From contig JANQHX010000093.1 of the NCBI GenBank assembly GCA_028282465.1, forward strand, positions 48,743 to 112,742: a stretch of DNA of 64,000 bases, written 5' to 3'. How positions within the stretch are numbered: position 1 is the first letter of the stretch; the number at the start of each line of letters is the position of its first letter. Below the pieces are notes generated by a model. That model was not told the origin of the DNA. It saw only the letters and a program-made list of their open reading frames with translations, and ran no database searches. This stretch comes from Gynuella sp. GTDB lineage: Bacteria; Pseudomonadota; Gammaproteobacteria; Pseudomonadales; Natronospirillaceae. A program made the translations under genes and the position numbers. This document shows positions 37,822-48,877 of this stretch, piece after piece.

Positions 37822-38685
37822 ATGGCTGTCGGAAAAGAAATTCGCACCCAAATTGCGAGCATTAAAAATACGCAGAAGATTACTAGCGCCATGGAAATGG
37901 TGGCGACTTCGAAAATGCGTAAAGCTCAAGATCGGATGAAAGCCAGCAAGCCATACTCCGACAAAATTCGGAATGTAATTGGGCACTTGGCCAACGCCAA
38001 TCCTGAGTACCACCACATGTACTTGGAAGAGCGCGAAGTTAAAAAAGTTGGATACATCATTGTATCCACTGATCGCGGTCTCTGTGGTGGTTTGAACGTA
38101 AACATGTTCAAAACAGTTGTGAAGGACATGCAGGCCTGGGCTGAAAAAGGCGTTGATATCGAAGTTTGCACCGTGGGTGCAAAAGGCAACGGCTACTTCA
38201 AGTCCCTAGGTGCAAACGTGGTCGCTTCAGCGGCTCATTTAGGTGAGCAGCCAGAAGTAAAAGGTTTGATCGGCACGGTGAAAGTGATGTTGGACGCATT
38301 CGCGGAAGGCACAATTGATCACCTGCAATTGGTGTACAACGAGTTTGTTAACACCATGACTCAATCGCCACGCATGGTGCAATTGTTACCGCTGAAAGCA
38401 GCAGAAGACGACAGTAAGCGTACTTATAATTGGGATTACATCTATGAGCCCAATGCCAAAGACTTACTGGAAGGCCTGCTGGCTAGATATATCGAATCTC
38501 AGGTATATCAGGCTGTTGTTGAAAACGGCGCTTGTGAACAAGCGGCCCGTATGATGGCAATGAAGAGCGCCACCGACAACGCTGGTAATCTGATCGATGA
38601 TCTTCAGCTGGTATATAACAAGGCTCGTCAAGCCGCGATTACTCAAGAGCTGGGTGAAATCGTGAGCGGCGCAGCTGCTGTATAA
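37822..38685 (+). CDS. atpG: ATP synthase F1 subunit gamma
   Basis: The 287-residue protein forms the rotating central shaft. N-terminal [32 protein letters not shown] and C-terminal [34 protein letters not shown] (named here by their ends) form the long coiled coil, and [11 protein letters not shown] is the family motif in the middle. Ribosome site AGGAGG lies before ATG 37822. Confidence 0.97.
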   Translation: MAVGKEIRTQIASIKNTQKITSAMEMVATSKMRKAQDRMKASKPYSDKIRNVIGHLANANPEYHHMYLEEREVKKVGYIIVSTDRGLCGGLNVNMFKTVVKDMQAWAEKGVDIEVCTVGAKGNGYFKSLGANVVASAAHLGEQPEVKGLIGTVKVMLDAFAEGTIDHLQLVYNEFVNTMTQSPRMVQLLPLKAAEDDSKRTYNWDYIYEPNAKDLLEGLLARYIESQVYQAVVENGACEQAARMMAMKSATDNAGNLIDDLQLVYNKARQAAITQELGEIVSGAAAV

Positions 38686-38703
38686 CGCGGAATTTAAATT
38701 TAG

Positions 38704-40116
<1,413 letters not shown>

Positions 40117-40131
40117 TCGGAGGAAAGCATC

Positions 40132-40554
40132 ATGGCAATCACAGTACATTGCGACATAGTGAGCGCCGAGGATCAAATATTCTCCGGTTTGGTTGAGTCG
40201 GTACAGGCAACAGGAGTGTTGGGTGAGCTAGGTATTATGCCTGGCCACACGCCGCTGATGACTAGTCTAAAGCCCGGCCCAATCCGCATTAAGAAACAAC
40301 TTGGTGAAATGGAAGTGCTGTATATTTCTGGGGGTTACCTCGAAGTACAGCCTAATCTAATCACCGTGTTGGCTGATACCGCTATACGTGCCGATGACAT
40401 AGACATGGCAGCGGCTGAAGAAGCGCGTAAAGATGCAGAGCGAGAGTTGGCAGAACACAGTGCTGACGAAGACTACGCAATGCTGAGTGCCAAGCTGGCG
40501 AAAGCCATGGCACAAATTCGTGTATTGGAAGAAATGAAGGCCAAACACCGATAG
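40132..40554 (+). CDS. atpC: ATP synthase F1 subunit epsilon
   Basis: The 140-residue protein has the N-terminal beta-sandwich ([50 protein letters not shown]) and a C-terminal pair of helices that can inhibit ATP hydrolysis. It closes the operon and is followed by a strong terminator. Confidence 0.97.
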   Translation: MAITVHCDIVSAEDQIFSGLVESVQATGVLGELGIMPGHTPLMTSLKPGPIRIKKQLGEMEVLYISGGYLEVQPNLITVLADTAIRADDIDMAAAEEARKDAERELAEHSADEDYAMLSAKLAKAMAQIRVLEEMKAKHR

Positions 40555-40580
40555 TGATGAAACTGTATTACTGTTGAATG

Positions 40581-40608
40581 AAAAGCAGCCATTTGGCTGC
40601 TTTTTTTA
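40581..40608 (+). terminator. Intrinsic terminator of the atp operon
   Basis: The stem AGCAGCC (40584-40590) / GGCTGCT (40595-40601) has a 4-base loop and a following T-tract, 30 bases after the atpC stop. Confidence 0.9.
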
Positions 40609-40785
40609 TTTATGGTCAATGTCCTACAGGGTTTTAAATCAAGAGTAATAAAAATATACGGATTCGTGTTAAATCATTTGTCTTGAATAGAGTAAAATAA
40701 CTCGACAGGCAGACAATAAAATATACCCAAAGATGGGCATTTTAATCTTTACTCAAGAAGTAACGCGCGACATGGATGTGCTCAA

Positions 40786-42840
40786 TTGAACCAATCAGTA
40801 GCATTTATAACCTACTCTTTAGACGCCATTCTGGCTGGAATTATTTTCCTGGTCTTTGTGTCCCGTGCGTTTAAAGAATCCTATTACTGGGCCCTAGCTG
40901 GTGGTATGGCGGTCACTTTTTCATGGCTAATCAGCCTGAACCAAGTATTCAGCCAAGTCAGTTTGGATACGGAGGTTAGGCTCAGTCTTGAACTCTTCAA
41001 AAACCTTTATTGGGTGTTCTGTTTTATATACCTCATAACTGGCAATCTAGCCGACACCATAAAAATCAGATCTCTTAGATACATTCTGTTGGCAGCTGTT
41101 GTGGTCAATGGGTCTGCATACTTTTTCATCAGTCACTTTCGAGATCTTTTTTATATTCCTGTTTCTTATTGGATGGTGGCGTCAAACCTGATTTGTATTC
41201 TCAGTGCGGAGCAGTTACTTAGAGCTTCTAAAAAAAGCCGGCTGAAAAAAGTCATTGTGTTATCTATTGGACTGTCATTCGTTTTTGACATTTACATGTA
41301 TACCCATAGCTATCTAATTCAATCACTGCATCCCATTAATTGGGAAATAAGAGCAGCGGTGTACATGGGTATTCTCTTTACGTTTGCCGCTGGCGCGTTG
41401 TTGTTCAAAAATAATAATTTGGAAGTAGCTGAACTGACCCTGTCTCGACAGTCTCTGGTGTATACATCTACTGCATTAATCATTGGGTTGGTTTTTATCG
41501 TTGTTGCGTTAGCTGTAATGTATATGAACGTATTCAATGCCAGCTGGAGCCTTATGTTTTACACCGCTGGCTTTACGGTATTTGTATTTTTTCTGGCCTC
41601 TCTAACGCTATTTCGTAGCTTTAGAGAACGAGTGTCAGTCATCATGAGTAAACATGTCTTTGGCCACAAATATGACTATCGTGAAGAATGGTTGAACTTA
41701 ATACATCTGCTGAACTCGGACGATCAATCACAAAATTATTTATCCAATGTTAAAAATGCGTTGATGAATATTGCAAAAACAGAGCATGTTGGAATTTGGT
41801 TGTTAGACAATGATGTCTTCAAATACAAATCAAAGTACTCTTCTCTAAATTTTCCTGCTGACAAAGTGTTTCCAAAAAATGAACCTGCATTTGAGTTCAT
41901 GCTTGAAAATGAATGGATTTATATTTTACAGGGAGTCTATAACGTAGATATCAAAATAGATCTTGTGCCTAAAGAATTCCGGGATATTAAGAATGGTTGG
42001 TTATTAGTTCCATTTATAAATAATAGTGAGCTAATTGGGTTTACGATTATAACCTCTACTCAAATAAGAATTGCCAATTGGGAAGACTTAGATCTTTATA
42101 AATCTATCGGCCGTCAGATAGCTGATTACATAAAAATGCATCAGCAAGAAAGATGGTTGGCGGAAAATTCACAACTCCAAGCGTTTTCTAAGTTTACCGC
42201 ATTTATTGTTCATGATCTCAATAACGTAATTGCTCAGCAATCGCTGTTGGTAAAAAACGCTGAAAAACATAAAAGTAACCCAGCGTTTATTGACGACATG
42301 ATTATGACTGTCGACAACTCAGTTAAACGCATGTCGGTATTATTAGAAAAGCTTAAGCACAAGGGTTCAAACATTGTGACTGATTCGTCACTGATGCAAA
42401 TCATTACTGAATCTATAGAGCGTAATTTAGATATTTCTCCTGAGGTTCAATTTGAAATTAATGGAGATGATCTATTGATTACCTGTGAAAAAGACCGGAT
42501 GGTGATGTCAATTTCGCACTTAATTAAAAATGCTCAAGAGGCGACTAAAGCAGATGGAGAAGTATCGGTTGAGGTGGACACACTCAGCCATTCAAATAAA
42601 GCTACTATTACTATTAAAGATAGTGGTTATGGAATGTCATCAGAATTCTTAGAAAACCAATTGTTCCGACCATTCAACACCACAAAAATAGGTAAAGGAA
42701 TGGGTCTAGGTACATACCTAACAAAGCAGTATGTTGAAGAGCTAGGTGGCAACATTAGCGTTACTAGCAAAGAAGGAAAAGGCACGACATTTAAGATCGA
42801 GCTTTTTGGAAAAAATAAAAAAATACAATTGAGCGCATAA
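40786..42840 (+). CDS. prsK: PEP-CTERM system histidine kinase PrsK
   Basis: The 684-residue protein starts with TTG 40786; no alternative in-frame start lies upstream. Eight to nine membrane helices fill residues 1-285. A GAF-like domain (about 305-450) follows, then AFSKFTAFIVHDLNNVIAQQ with the phospho-acceptor His near 476, and an ATPase domain with MSISHLIKNAQEA, DSGYGM and GMGLGTYLTKQYV. This layout and the HDLNN motif are characteristic of PrsK, the sensor kinase of exosortase/PEP-CTERM exopolysaccharide loci. It abuts prsR (TAATG overlap). The signal it senses is not known. Confidence 0.9.
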   Translation: MNQSVAFITYSLDAILAGIIFLVFVSRAFKESYYWALAGGMAVTFSWLISLNQVFSQVSLDTEVRLSLELFKNLYWVFCFIYLITGNLADTIKIRSLRYILLAAVVVNGSAYFFISHFRDLFYIPVSYWMVASNLICILSAEQLLRASKKSRLKKVIVLSIGLSFVFDIYMYTHSYLIQSLHPINWEIRAAVYMGILFTFAAGALLFKNNNLEVAELTLSRQSLVYTSTALIIGLVFIVVALAVMYMNVFNASWSLMFYTAGFTVFVFFLASLTLFRSFRERVSVIMSKHVFGHKYDYREEWLNLIHLLNSDDQSQNYLSNVKNALMNIAKTEHVGIWLLDNDVFKYKSKYSSLNFPADKVFPKNEPAFEFMLENEWIYILQGVYNVDIKIDLVPKEFRDIKNGWLLVPFINNSELIGFTIITSTQIRIANWEDLDLYKSIGRQIADYIKMHQQERWLAENSQLQAFSKFTAFIVHDLNNVIAQQSLLVKNAEKHKSNPAFIDDMIMTVDNSVKRMSVLLEKLKHKGSNIVTDSSLMQIITESIERNLDISPEVQFEINGDDLLITCEKDRMVMSISHLIKNAQEATKADGEVSVEVDTLSHSNKATITIKDSGYGMSSEFLENQLFRPFNTTKIGKGMGLGTYLTKQYVEELGGNISVTSKEGKGTTFKIELFGKNKKIQLSA

Positions 42841-44183
42841 TGTCAAATACACAGCATTTATTGATAATAGAAGACGATGAAGGCTTGATGAGTCAAATGC
42901 GTTGGAGCTTTGACGAATACAACATATTAACCGCTAACAATCGAAAGGAAGCATGGGCCTTAGTTCGTCAATTTAAACCTCAAGTTGTTTTGCAGGACTT
43001 AGGCCTGCCTCCTGATCCAGAGGGAATATCAGAGGGAATGACTTGTATCGGCGATATTCTCGCAATTTCGCCGACTACAAAAATAATCGTGCTGACAGGC
43101 AAAAATGATCCAGATGCTGGCGTGGAAGCCATAGGCCAGGGGGCCTATGATTTTTACAGCAAGCCAGTAGATATTGATATTTTACAATTCCTGGTTTCTC
43201 GAGCATTCAAAATTCATCATCTTGAAGAAAAGTATAAGCTTTCTACTGAGCAAAAAAGTTATGCAATTGATGGCATGATTAGCTCAGATCCTGCTATGCA
43301 GAAAGTGGTAAAGATTATAGGAAAAATTGCACAAACCAGTGTGACCTGCACGATACTAGGGGAAAGCGGTACGGGTAAAGAAGTCTTGGCTCGAGTTATT
43401 CATTCAAAGAGTGACAGAAGTGATAAGCCTTTTGTAGCAATCAACTGTGCTGCAGTACCAGAAAGCTTAATAGAAAGTGAACTCTTTGGTCATGAGAAGG
43501 GTGCTTTTACTGGAGCCACTACTAAGTCTGAAGGTAAGTTTGAACGAGCCGATACTGGTACTTTATTCTTGGATGAGATTGGAGACATGCCTCTTAATCT
43601 GCAAGCAAAGCTACTGAGGTTTTTACAAGAAAGAGTAATTGAGCGTGTTGGAGGAAAAGGCGAAATTGCAGTCGATGTCAGAGTGTTATGTGCAACCAAT
43701 AAAGACTTAAAAACCATGGTTGATCAAGGTGAGTTCCGTGAAGATCTCTATTATCGAATTGCGGAGATGGTTCTAAACCTGCCCCCATTAAGAGATCGCG
43801 AAGCTGATAAAATACTTTTGGCCAGATATTTCTTAAGAAAATATGTCATGGAAAACAACCTTAATATAGTAGGGTTTACCGAGAGTGCTGTTAAAGCAAT
43901 TCAACAATACTCTTGGCCGGGTAATATTCGTGAACTAGAAAATCGAATTAAGAGGGCAGTCATCATGGCGGATGGGAATATGGTAACCTGCGAAGATGTT
44001 GGTTTGGATAGCGATGATTCCTTAAACTTATTGTTGAAAGATGTTCGTATGAATGCGGAAAAAAAAGCGATCACAGAAGCGGTCAATATCACGGATGGAA
44101 ATATATCAGCAGCATCAAAGTTGCTCGGTATTACCCGTCCAACCTTTTACGATCTAATAAAAAAATACTCAATCAGTCTTTAA
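42840..44183 (+). CDS. prsR: PEP-CTERM system sigma54-dependent response regulator PrsR
   Basis: The 447-residue protein has a receiver with Asp53 in LQDLGLPPDPEG (the extended loop is typical of PrsR), an AAA+ domain with Walker A GESGTGKE (about 174), the sigma54 contact loop GAFTGA and LFLDEIGDMP. A Fis-type helix-turn-helix sits at the end (ISAASKLLGITRPTFYDLI). It activates sigma54 promoters, presumably of exosortase-linked extracellular matrix genes. I looked for TGGCAC-N5-TTGC upstream of the downstream operons and found none convincing. It is directly downstream of its kinase. Confidence 0.93.
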   Translation: MSNTQHLLIIEDDEGLMSQMRWSFDEYNILTANNRKEAWALVRQFKPQVVLQDLGLPPDPEGISEGMTCIGDILAISPTTKIIVLTGKNDPDAGVEAIGQGAYDFYSKPVDIDILQFLVSRAFKIHHLEEKYKLSTEQKSYAIDGMISSDPAMQKVVKIIGKIAQTSVTCTILGESGTGKEVLARVIHSKSDRSDKPFVAINCAAVPESLIESELFGHEKGAFTGATTKSEGKFERADTGTLFLDEIGDMPLNLQAKLLRFLQERVIERVGGKGEIAVDVRVLCATNKDLKTMVDQGEFREDLYYRIAEMVLNLPPLRDREADKILLARYFLRKYVMENNLNIVGFTESAVKAIQQYSWPGNIRELENRIKRAVIMADGNMVTCEDVGLDSDDSLNLLLKDVRMNAEKKAITEAVNITDGNISAASKLLGITRPTFYDLIKKYSISL

Positions 44184-44198
44184 GAAATGGAGTTTATA

Positions 44199-46781
44199 AT
44201 GAAGTCTAAGCTGATTAAGACCCTGGTTATTTTACTAACCGTAATGATTGCAGCTTGTTCCGACGAAAACGGAAGCAATCCTGAAGAAAGTGCTAGACAC
44301 CTAAAACAAGCAAAAGCCTATTTAGAACAAGGTCAATTTAGAGCGGCAAACATTGAAGCAAGAAATGCTTTAGATAAAGATAATGCTAACATTGATGCAT
44401 ATGTATTAATGGCTAATATGTTTAATCGGTTAGATCACTCCAATCAAGCGTTGGTTCAGTTAGAGCGTGTTCCAGAAGATATAAGAAATAATTTATACAA
44501 TCTGGAGCTGGCAAAGGCATACATTAAAAAACGTAAGACTAAGTCAGCAACAAGACTGCTGAATACCATTAAACCAATTACGGTCGAAGAAATATCCAGT
44601 CACGCAAAATTGTCTGCTTTAGTTTCAATTACTGATGGTAACTTTATAGAAGCAGAATCTCAGCTTGAAGATTTGATATCTATTTATCCAAATGACATCG
44701 AAGCTAAAACTATGCTTGCTCGAACTTACAGAATTACCAAAAAGTTCGACAAGCTTGAAACTGTTTTATCTGAAGTGGAACGTTTAGATCCTAAAAATTC
44801 TGAAATGCTATTAATCAGGGCATCCATCGTTGCTGAAGAAGGTGACTATTCAGCAGCGGAGAAATTGTTAACAGATGCTCTTGTTGGTCTCCAGCCTTCT
44901 GACACCATGACTCCTGAACGATTTAGAGTTCTATCCGCATTAACTGATGTATTAAGAAAGCTCGGCAGAGTATCAGAAGCCACAACTTACGCCAGAATTC
45001 TTTCAGATGAGTTTCCTGGAGCTGAAGTGGCCCTATCTCAATACCAAGAGGCATTTGAGCTGTACAAAACTGGAGATTATCAGAAATCTAAAGCAATTCT
45101 TGAGTCCATACTGAGTAGTACGCCAGACTTTGAACAAGCAAGAATATTGTTGGCCACCTTAAACTATTTGCTTGGAAACTTTGATGAGGCTTCGTCATTG
45201 TTTGCGGGAGTAGTGGATGTGGAAACCAGCAACGAGCGTGTTACTCAGATAGCTGCAATCAGTGAGCTTCAATTGAGTAACCCAGAAAGAGTTGTTGAAA
45301 TGTTATCCCCAGCGAGTGATCTCGAAGATGCTCGACTCATTTATTTATATGGTGTGGCACAGCTGAAACTTGGAAATCCAGACCAAGGTATCAGCTTTAT
45401 TAGGAAGGCAATTGATAAGGATCCTAAAAACTCCCGTTTCCATTTAGCTGCTAGCTCCTACTTCAACTCCATAAAGGAATACGACAAGGCAGTAGCTGAG
45501 TTAACATCGGCGCTGTCTAAGAATGAGCGTGATTTTTATGTGAATGCTGCGTTATTAAAGCAATACCATTTAATGAACAATGAAAAAGGTAAGGAGGAGT
45601 TAGTAAATAAAATCAAGCGATTTGATACTGACCCTCGAATTATGACGCTAGTAGGTAGTTACTATGAAAGTGAAGGTGATCTAAAACTTTCCGGTCAATA
45701 TTACTCAAAGGCTTATCAGATTAGTGGCAAAGTTGAACCTTCCGTTAGGCTGGCTCGTGTCTTAATTAAACAGTCTGATTACCAAGGTGCATTTAACCTA
45801 TATAAAGAGCTTATATATAAAGATGAGCAGTTCTTACCTGCATACAGGGGCCTACTATTTTCGGGATCGCGAGGTGAAACGATTGATGAGGCTGTGGCTT
45901 TAATTGACACCGCTAGTTCAACTAGTGCTGAAGCAGCTTTAGTGTTATCAGAATACTATCTGAGTGAAAACTCGATAAAGGTTGCAACGGACTATTTGGA
46001 TAAAGCAACGGCTAATAAAGACCAGATAAAATACAAGCGCTATGCCGCAAATGTGTTTAAAAGGTTTGGTCAAGCCATGCTTTCCGCTGAAGACTATTCA
46101 AGAGCTCGTGACTATTCATTGCTAAGTTATCAAGTCAATGCAAACTTATTAGATATTGCTCCACAAATGGTTGCCATTGAAGTGAAAAGTGGTAATAAGA
46201 ACGAGGCTGAAAAAATTCTAAATCAATTATCGAGTGAAGATTCAGCTCTAGAAAGAGAATTGAGAGGTGATCTAGAAGCTGGAGTCGACTTAGCCGTTGC
46301 TTTGGGGTTTTATCAAGAGGCGTGGGAAATCAGAAGCACAGATAGACTTGGCCAAAAAATATATGGCGCGATGAACAGTTTAGGTAAAAGTGATGAGTCA
46401 GCGCAGTTCTTAAGTGACTGGGAAATTAAAATGCCTCAGAGCCCGCTCAATAAGTTTTTAAGAAGTGGTAAATATTTGGAAGCCGGAAAGCTTGAGAATG
46501 CAATTGCATTACTGGAAGAGCTTAATCCTGATACGACTAGGAATGTCCTAGTCTTGAATAATTTAGCTTGGGCATATCAGGAACTAGATAACCCCAAGGC
46601 AGTAAATTACGCTCAACGAGCATATGAGTTAAAGCCTGATTCAGCACAAATTGCTGATACTTATGGTTGGGCTTTGTTTAAGTTCGGTGAAAAAGAAAAG
46701 GCTAGAGAAATACTGAAGAAAGCTCTTGAGTTAGACCCGGAAAATGAAGATATCAAAAAGCATTTAGAAGCTGCATCTTAA
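44199..46781 (+). CDS. prsT: PEP-CTERM system TPR lipoprotein PrsT
   Basis: The start ATG 44199 is preferred over 44187 because GGAG lies six bases upstream, giving 860 residues. The signal peptide has lipobox IAAC, with Cys20 lipidated. The mature chain is a long series of tetratricopeptide repeats (for example ARHLKQAKAYLEQGQFRAANIEARNAL, ending with AQIADTYGWALFKFGEKEKA). This matches PrsT, the TPR protein found beside PrsK/PrsR in exosortase loci and thought to act in export or assembly of exopolysaccharide. It lies 15 bases after prsR in the same operon. Confidence 0.92.
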   Translation: MKSKLIKTLVILLTVMIAACSDENGSNPEESARHLKQAKAYLEQGQFRAANIEARNALDKDNANIDAYVLMANMFNRLDHSNQALVQLERVPEDIRNNLYNLELAKAYIKKRKTKSATRLLNTIKPITVEEISSHAKLSALVSITDGNFIEAESQLEDLISIYPNDIEAKTMLARTYRITKKFDKLETVLSEVERLDPKNSEMLLIRASIVAEEGDYSAAEKLLTDALVGLQPSDTMTPERFRVLSALTDVLRKLGRVSEATTYARILSDEFPGAEVALSQYQEAFELYKTGDYQKSKAILESILSSTPDFEQARILLATLNYLLGNFDEASSLFAGVVDVETSNERVTQIAAISELQLSNPERVVEMLSPASDLEDARLIYLYGVAQLKLGNPDQGISFIRKAIDKDPKNSRFHLAASSYFNSIKEYDKAVAELTSALSKNERDFYVNAALLKQYHLMNNEKGKEELVNKIKRFDTDPRIMTLVGSYYESEGDLKLSGQYYSKAYQISGKVEPSVRLARVLIKQSDYQGAFNLYKELIYKDEQFLPAYRGLLFSGSRGETIDEAVALIDTASSTSAEAALVLSEYYLSENSIKVATDYLDKATANKDQIKYKRYAANVFKRFGQAMLSAEDYSRARDYSLLSYQVNANLLDIAPQMVAIEVKSGNKNEAEKILNQLSSEDSALERELRGDLEAGVDLAVALGFYQEAWEIRSTDRLGQKIYGAMNSLGKSDESAQFLSDWEIKMPQSPLNKFLRSGKYLEAGKLENAIALLEELNPDTTRNVLVLNNLAWAYQELDNPKAVNYAQRAYELKPDSAQIADTYGWALFKFGEKEKAREILKKALELDPENEDIKKHLEAAS

Positions 46782-46791
46782 GAGAAAAGAA

Positions 46792-46815
46792 GGTGGCGCG
46801 TTAGCGCCACTTCAC
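46792..46815. terminator. Hairpin between the convergent prsT and GT39 genes
   Basis: A perfect 7-bp stem GTGGCGC (46793-46799) / GCGCCAC (46804-46810) has a 4-base loop, with pyrimidine-rich tails on both strands (TTCACTTTCT; CTTCTTTTCT). It is probably a shared terminator. Confidence 0.7.
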
Positions 46816-46818
46816 TTT

Positions 46819-48396
46819 CTAAATATTCCTAAAAAATATTCGTAATCTGTTGTTTGGAATATCTGCTTCAACTAATTCCGAATCAATGTATTTTCTCATT
46901 TTATCATTAAAGAATGTTTCTCGTTCCAGCATGCCATCAGTAATCAAATATACACTTTCACAGTTACTAGCCGTGTTAATGAAGCGTTCGTCGGTATCTA
47001 TTACTTGCCCACCGCCAAAATACTCTGAATCGGTAGAATCTTCAGGTATTAGTCTTATGTAGTAATCTACGATTTCACCTGAGTAATAATAGAATAAATT
47101 TTGGGCGGTCGTAAAAGTACATACATCTTTGTCGATATTATTTGGTTGAAACTGACTGGGGATGTTTAACCAGTCAGGATACTGTGTTTGAGTAATAGAA
47201 TATTTTGATACCCTAAGCCATGGGTTTAAGGAGATAACTGACACTATTACTAATGCGGTTAGAAGTGCTATCTTTCTTTTCATGCCTTCAGTATGAGGTG
47301 ATTTGCTTAATATTTTCTGGAATGCATCGCCAATCAATATGCAAAAAGGCATGACAAAGAATGGAAATATATAATAGATGTAGCGAAGGTCTTTCCAGTT
47401 AAAAACTAAACTATGGATAGCGAATAAGACGATAAAATTTAGTGTGATCCAAAGGCCAATTTTCCTATATTTATATATTATCCAAAAGCTAGAAGGTATA
47501 TATAAAAAAACCAGTAACGGGAAGTATCTCATAAAGTAATTGAAATAATAGTCACTCCCAAGATCCCCTCTTGCGAGAGCCCAGTTAGGTACAAAAAGCA
47601 TTTTTTCCAAAGTTTTGTAGATAATCTCTGGTTTCAGTACCATTAGACCCCCTAGCATGAGACCAGCCAATATAAGGGCAAAAATAAAAGGGTTAAATAT
47701 TTTGTCTTTAATCATGCCTTTTGAGCTCAAGGCTGAGATTCCTAAAATTAGGATAAAAACTCCAATTGGAGCGACGATCGTTAAAGCTAGATCATGTAGG
47801 TGATAAGCTAAATAGAGAGCTAATACTGTAGGTAATGCATAAATAAACTTAAATTGTTTGATAAACTGGATTTCATTTTTAATAAATAAAAAATGATAAA
47901 TTGAAAGAACGGTTAAAAAGTAAAATAGCCCAAACGGCGCATACATTCTAGCTTGGCGAGCTAGTGTAAGGTTTATTGCAGTAAATGATATGAATATTGA
48001 AATGGCTACTGCGGCTGGTAATGAAAAGTTTCGCCTGACAAACTCAAAGCAGCATATAACAAGCAAGCTATGAGAAATTACGCTGATGATTCTTGCATTC
48101 GACTCGCTCTCACCAAATAGACTAAAAACCAACGCAATAGATCTAGTAAAGCCGATGGCCCGTTCGTAAAGATTTCCACTGGGGAAAACTGGTTGGCCTG
48201 ATTCGAGGATGGCCTGGGCCGCAATGGCATGATATATCTCATCATTCCAAAAGCTAAATTTTCCCAAGTCAATAAACTTAATTGCAAAACCGACTAAAAA
48301 GATTGCCAGTGCTACGGCCCAAAGTAGAAAAACTATGTTTGGGTTTAGGTTAGCCGGTGTTCTACTTTGTGTTCTCATCCATGAATTGCTGTCCAT
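46819..48396 (-). CDS. GT39-like membrane glycosyltransferase
   Basis: The 525-residue protein has about 11 membrane helices. The first periplasmic loop contains the acidic catalytic motif of the PMT/ArnT (GT-C) class, FWNDEIYHAIAA, and QARMYAPFGLFYFL follows. Such enzymes move a sugar from a polyprenyl phosphate donor to lipid or protein on the periplasmic side. The C-terminal 100 residues form a soluble domain. It is the only minus-strand gene between prsT and the GlpD-like gene. A role in modifying exosortase-linked surface proteins or polysaccharide is inferred from position only. Confidence 0.82.
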   Translation of the reverse strand: MDSNSWMRTQSRTPANLNPNIVFLLWAVALAIFLVGFAIKFIDLGKFSFWNDEIYHAIAAQAILESGQPVFPSGNLYERAIGFTRSIALVFSLFGESESNARIISVISHSLLVICCFEFVRRNFSLPAAVAISIFISFTAINLTLARQARMYAPFGLFYFLTVLSIYHFLFIKNEIQFIKQFKFIYALPTVLALYLAYHLHDLALTIVAPIGVFILILGISALSSKGMIKDKIFNPFIFALILAGLMLGGLMVLKPEIIYKTLEKMLFVPNWALARGDLGSDYYFNYFMRYFPLLVFLYIPSSFWIIYKYRKIGLWITLNFIVLFAIHSLVFNWKDLRYIYYIFPFFVMPFCILIGDAFQKILSKSPHTEGMKRKIALLTALVIVSVISLNPWLRVSKYSITQTQYPDWLNIPSQFQPNNIDKDVCTFTTAQNLFYYYSGEIVDYYIRLIPEDSTDSEYFGGGQVIDTDERFINTASNCESVYLITDGMLERETFFNDKMRKYIDSELVEADIPNNRLRIFFRNI

Positions 48397-48877
48397 TATG
48401 CATTTTCCTAATTCATTTTATTCATGCAATGGTAGTTCAAGCTCATATTTAGGTAAACAATGTCTACATTCTCAAATAGACATACCAATGCCTGGAACTG
48501 TTGTCCCTAGCTTCCGTGAATTGACAATGACTATCCTTTTTTTTGCTCTACTAATCATTGAGTTAAATTGGTGCTCAATTAATCTCATTAGAGAACATGG
48601 AAAACTCATTGATAGCTCTATAAGTGTGGCCGGATAAAGGATAAAATTAAGTATATAGAGCTACTGGCGTTTTTATTCGCTTATCATTTAGGCAAGGATT
48701 GCTGAGATGAACAGGGATTTATTGTTTATTGTCACTTTCCTCCAACTACTCACATTGTTTCACTCAAACAGTGTTAGTCGCACTCCAAAACCCCTGATGA
48801 TATGAATAAGGATACAAATGTCTTATTGTGCTTGTGCGTGCTGATGAATCTAAAATTTCGACTCTACAAGGTGTGGT
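48397..48877. other. Divergent promoter region, GT39-like gene to GlpD-like gene
   Basis: This 481-base spacer has no gene I can support. A 100-codon plus-strand frame (48335-48637) overlaps the GT39 start and lacks domain or ribosome-site support. I found no clear sigma54 promoter. The nearest partial match, TGGCG-N8-TTCGC near 48665, has the wrong spacing. Confidence 0.5.

Noticed and set aside
48335..48637. 100-codon plus-strand ORF before the GlpD-like gene
   Set aside because: It overlaps the GT39-like gene start and has no ribosome site or domain.
48660..48690. Sigma54 promoter for the polysaccharide operon
   Set aside because: TGGCG and TTCGC are present, but the spacing between GG and GC is 11 and the elements are poor matches to TGGCAC-N5-TTGC.
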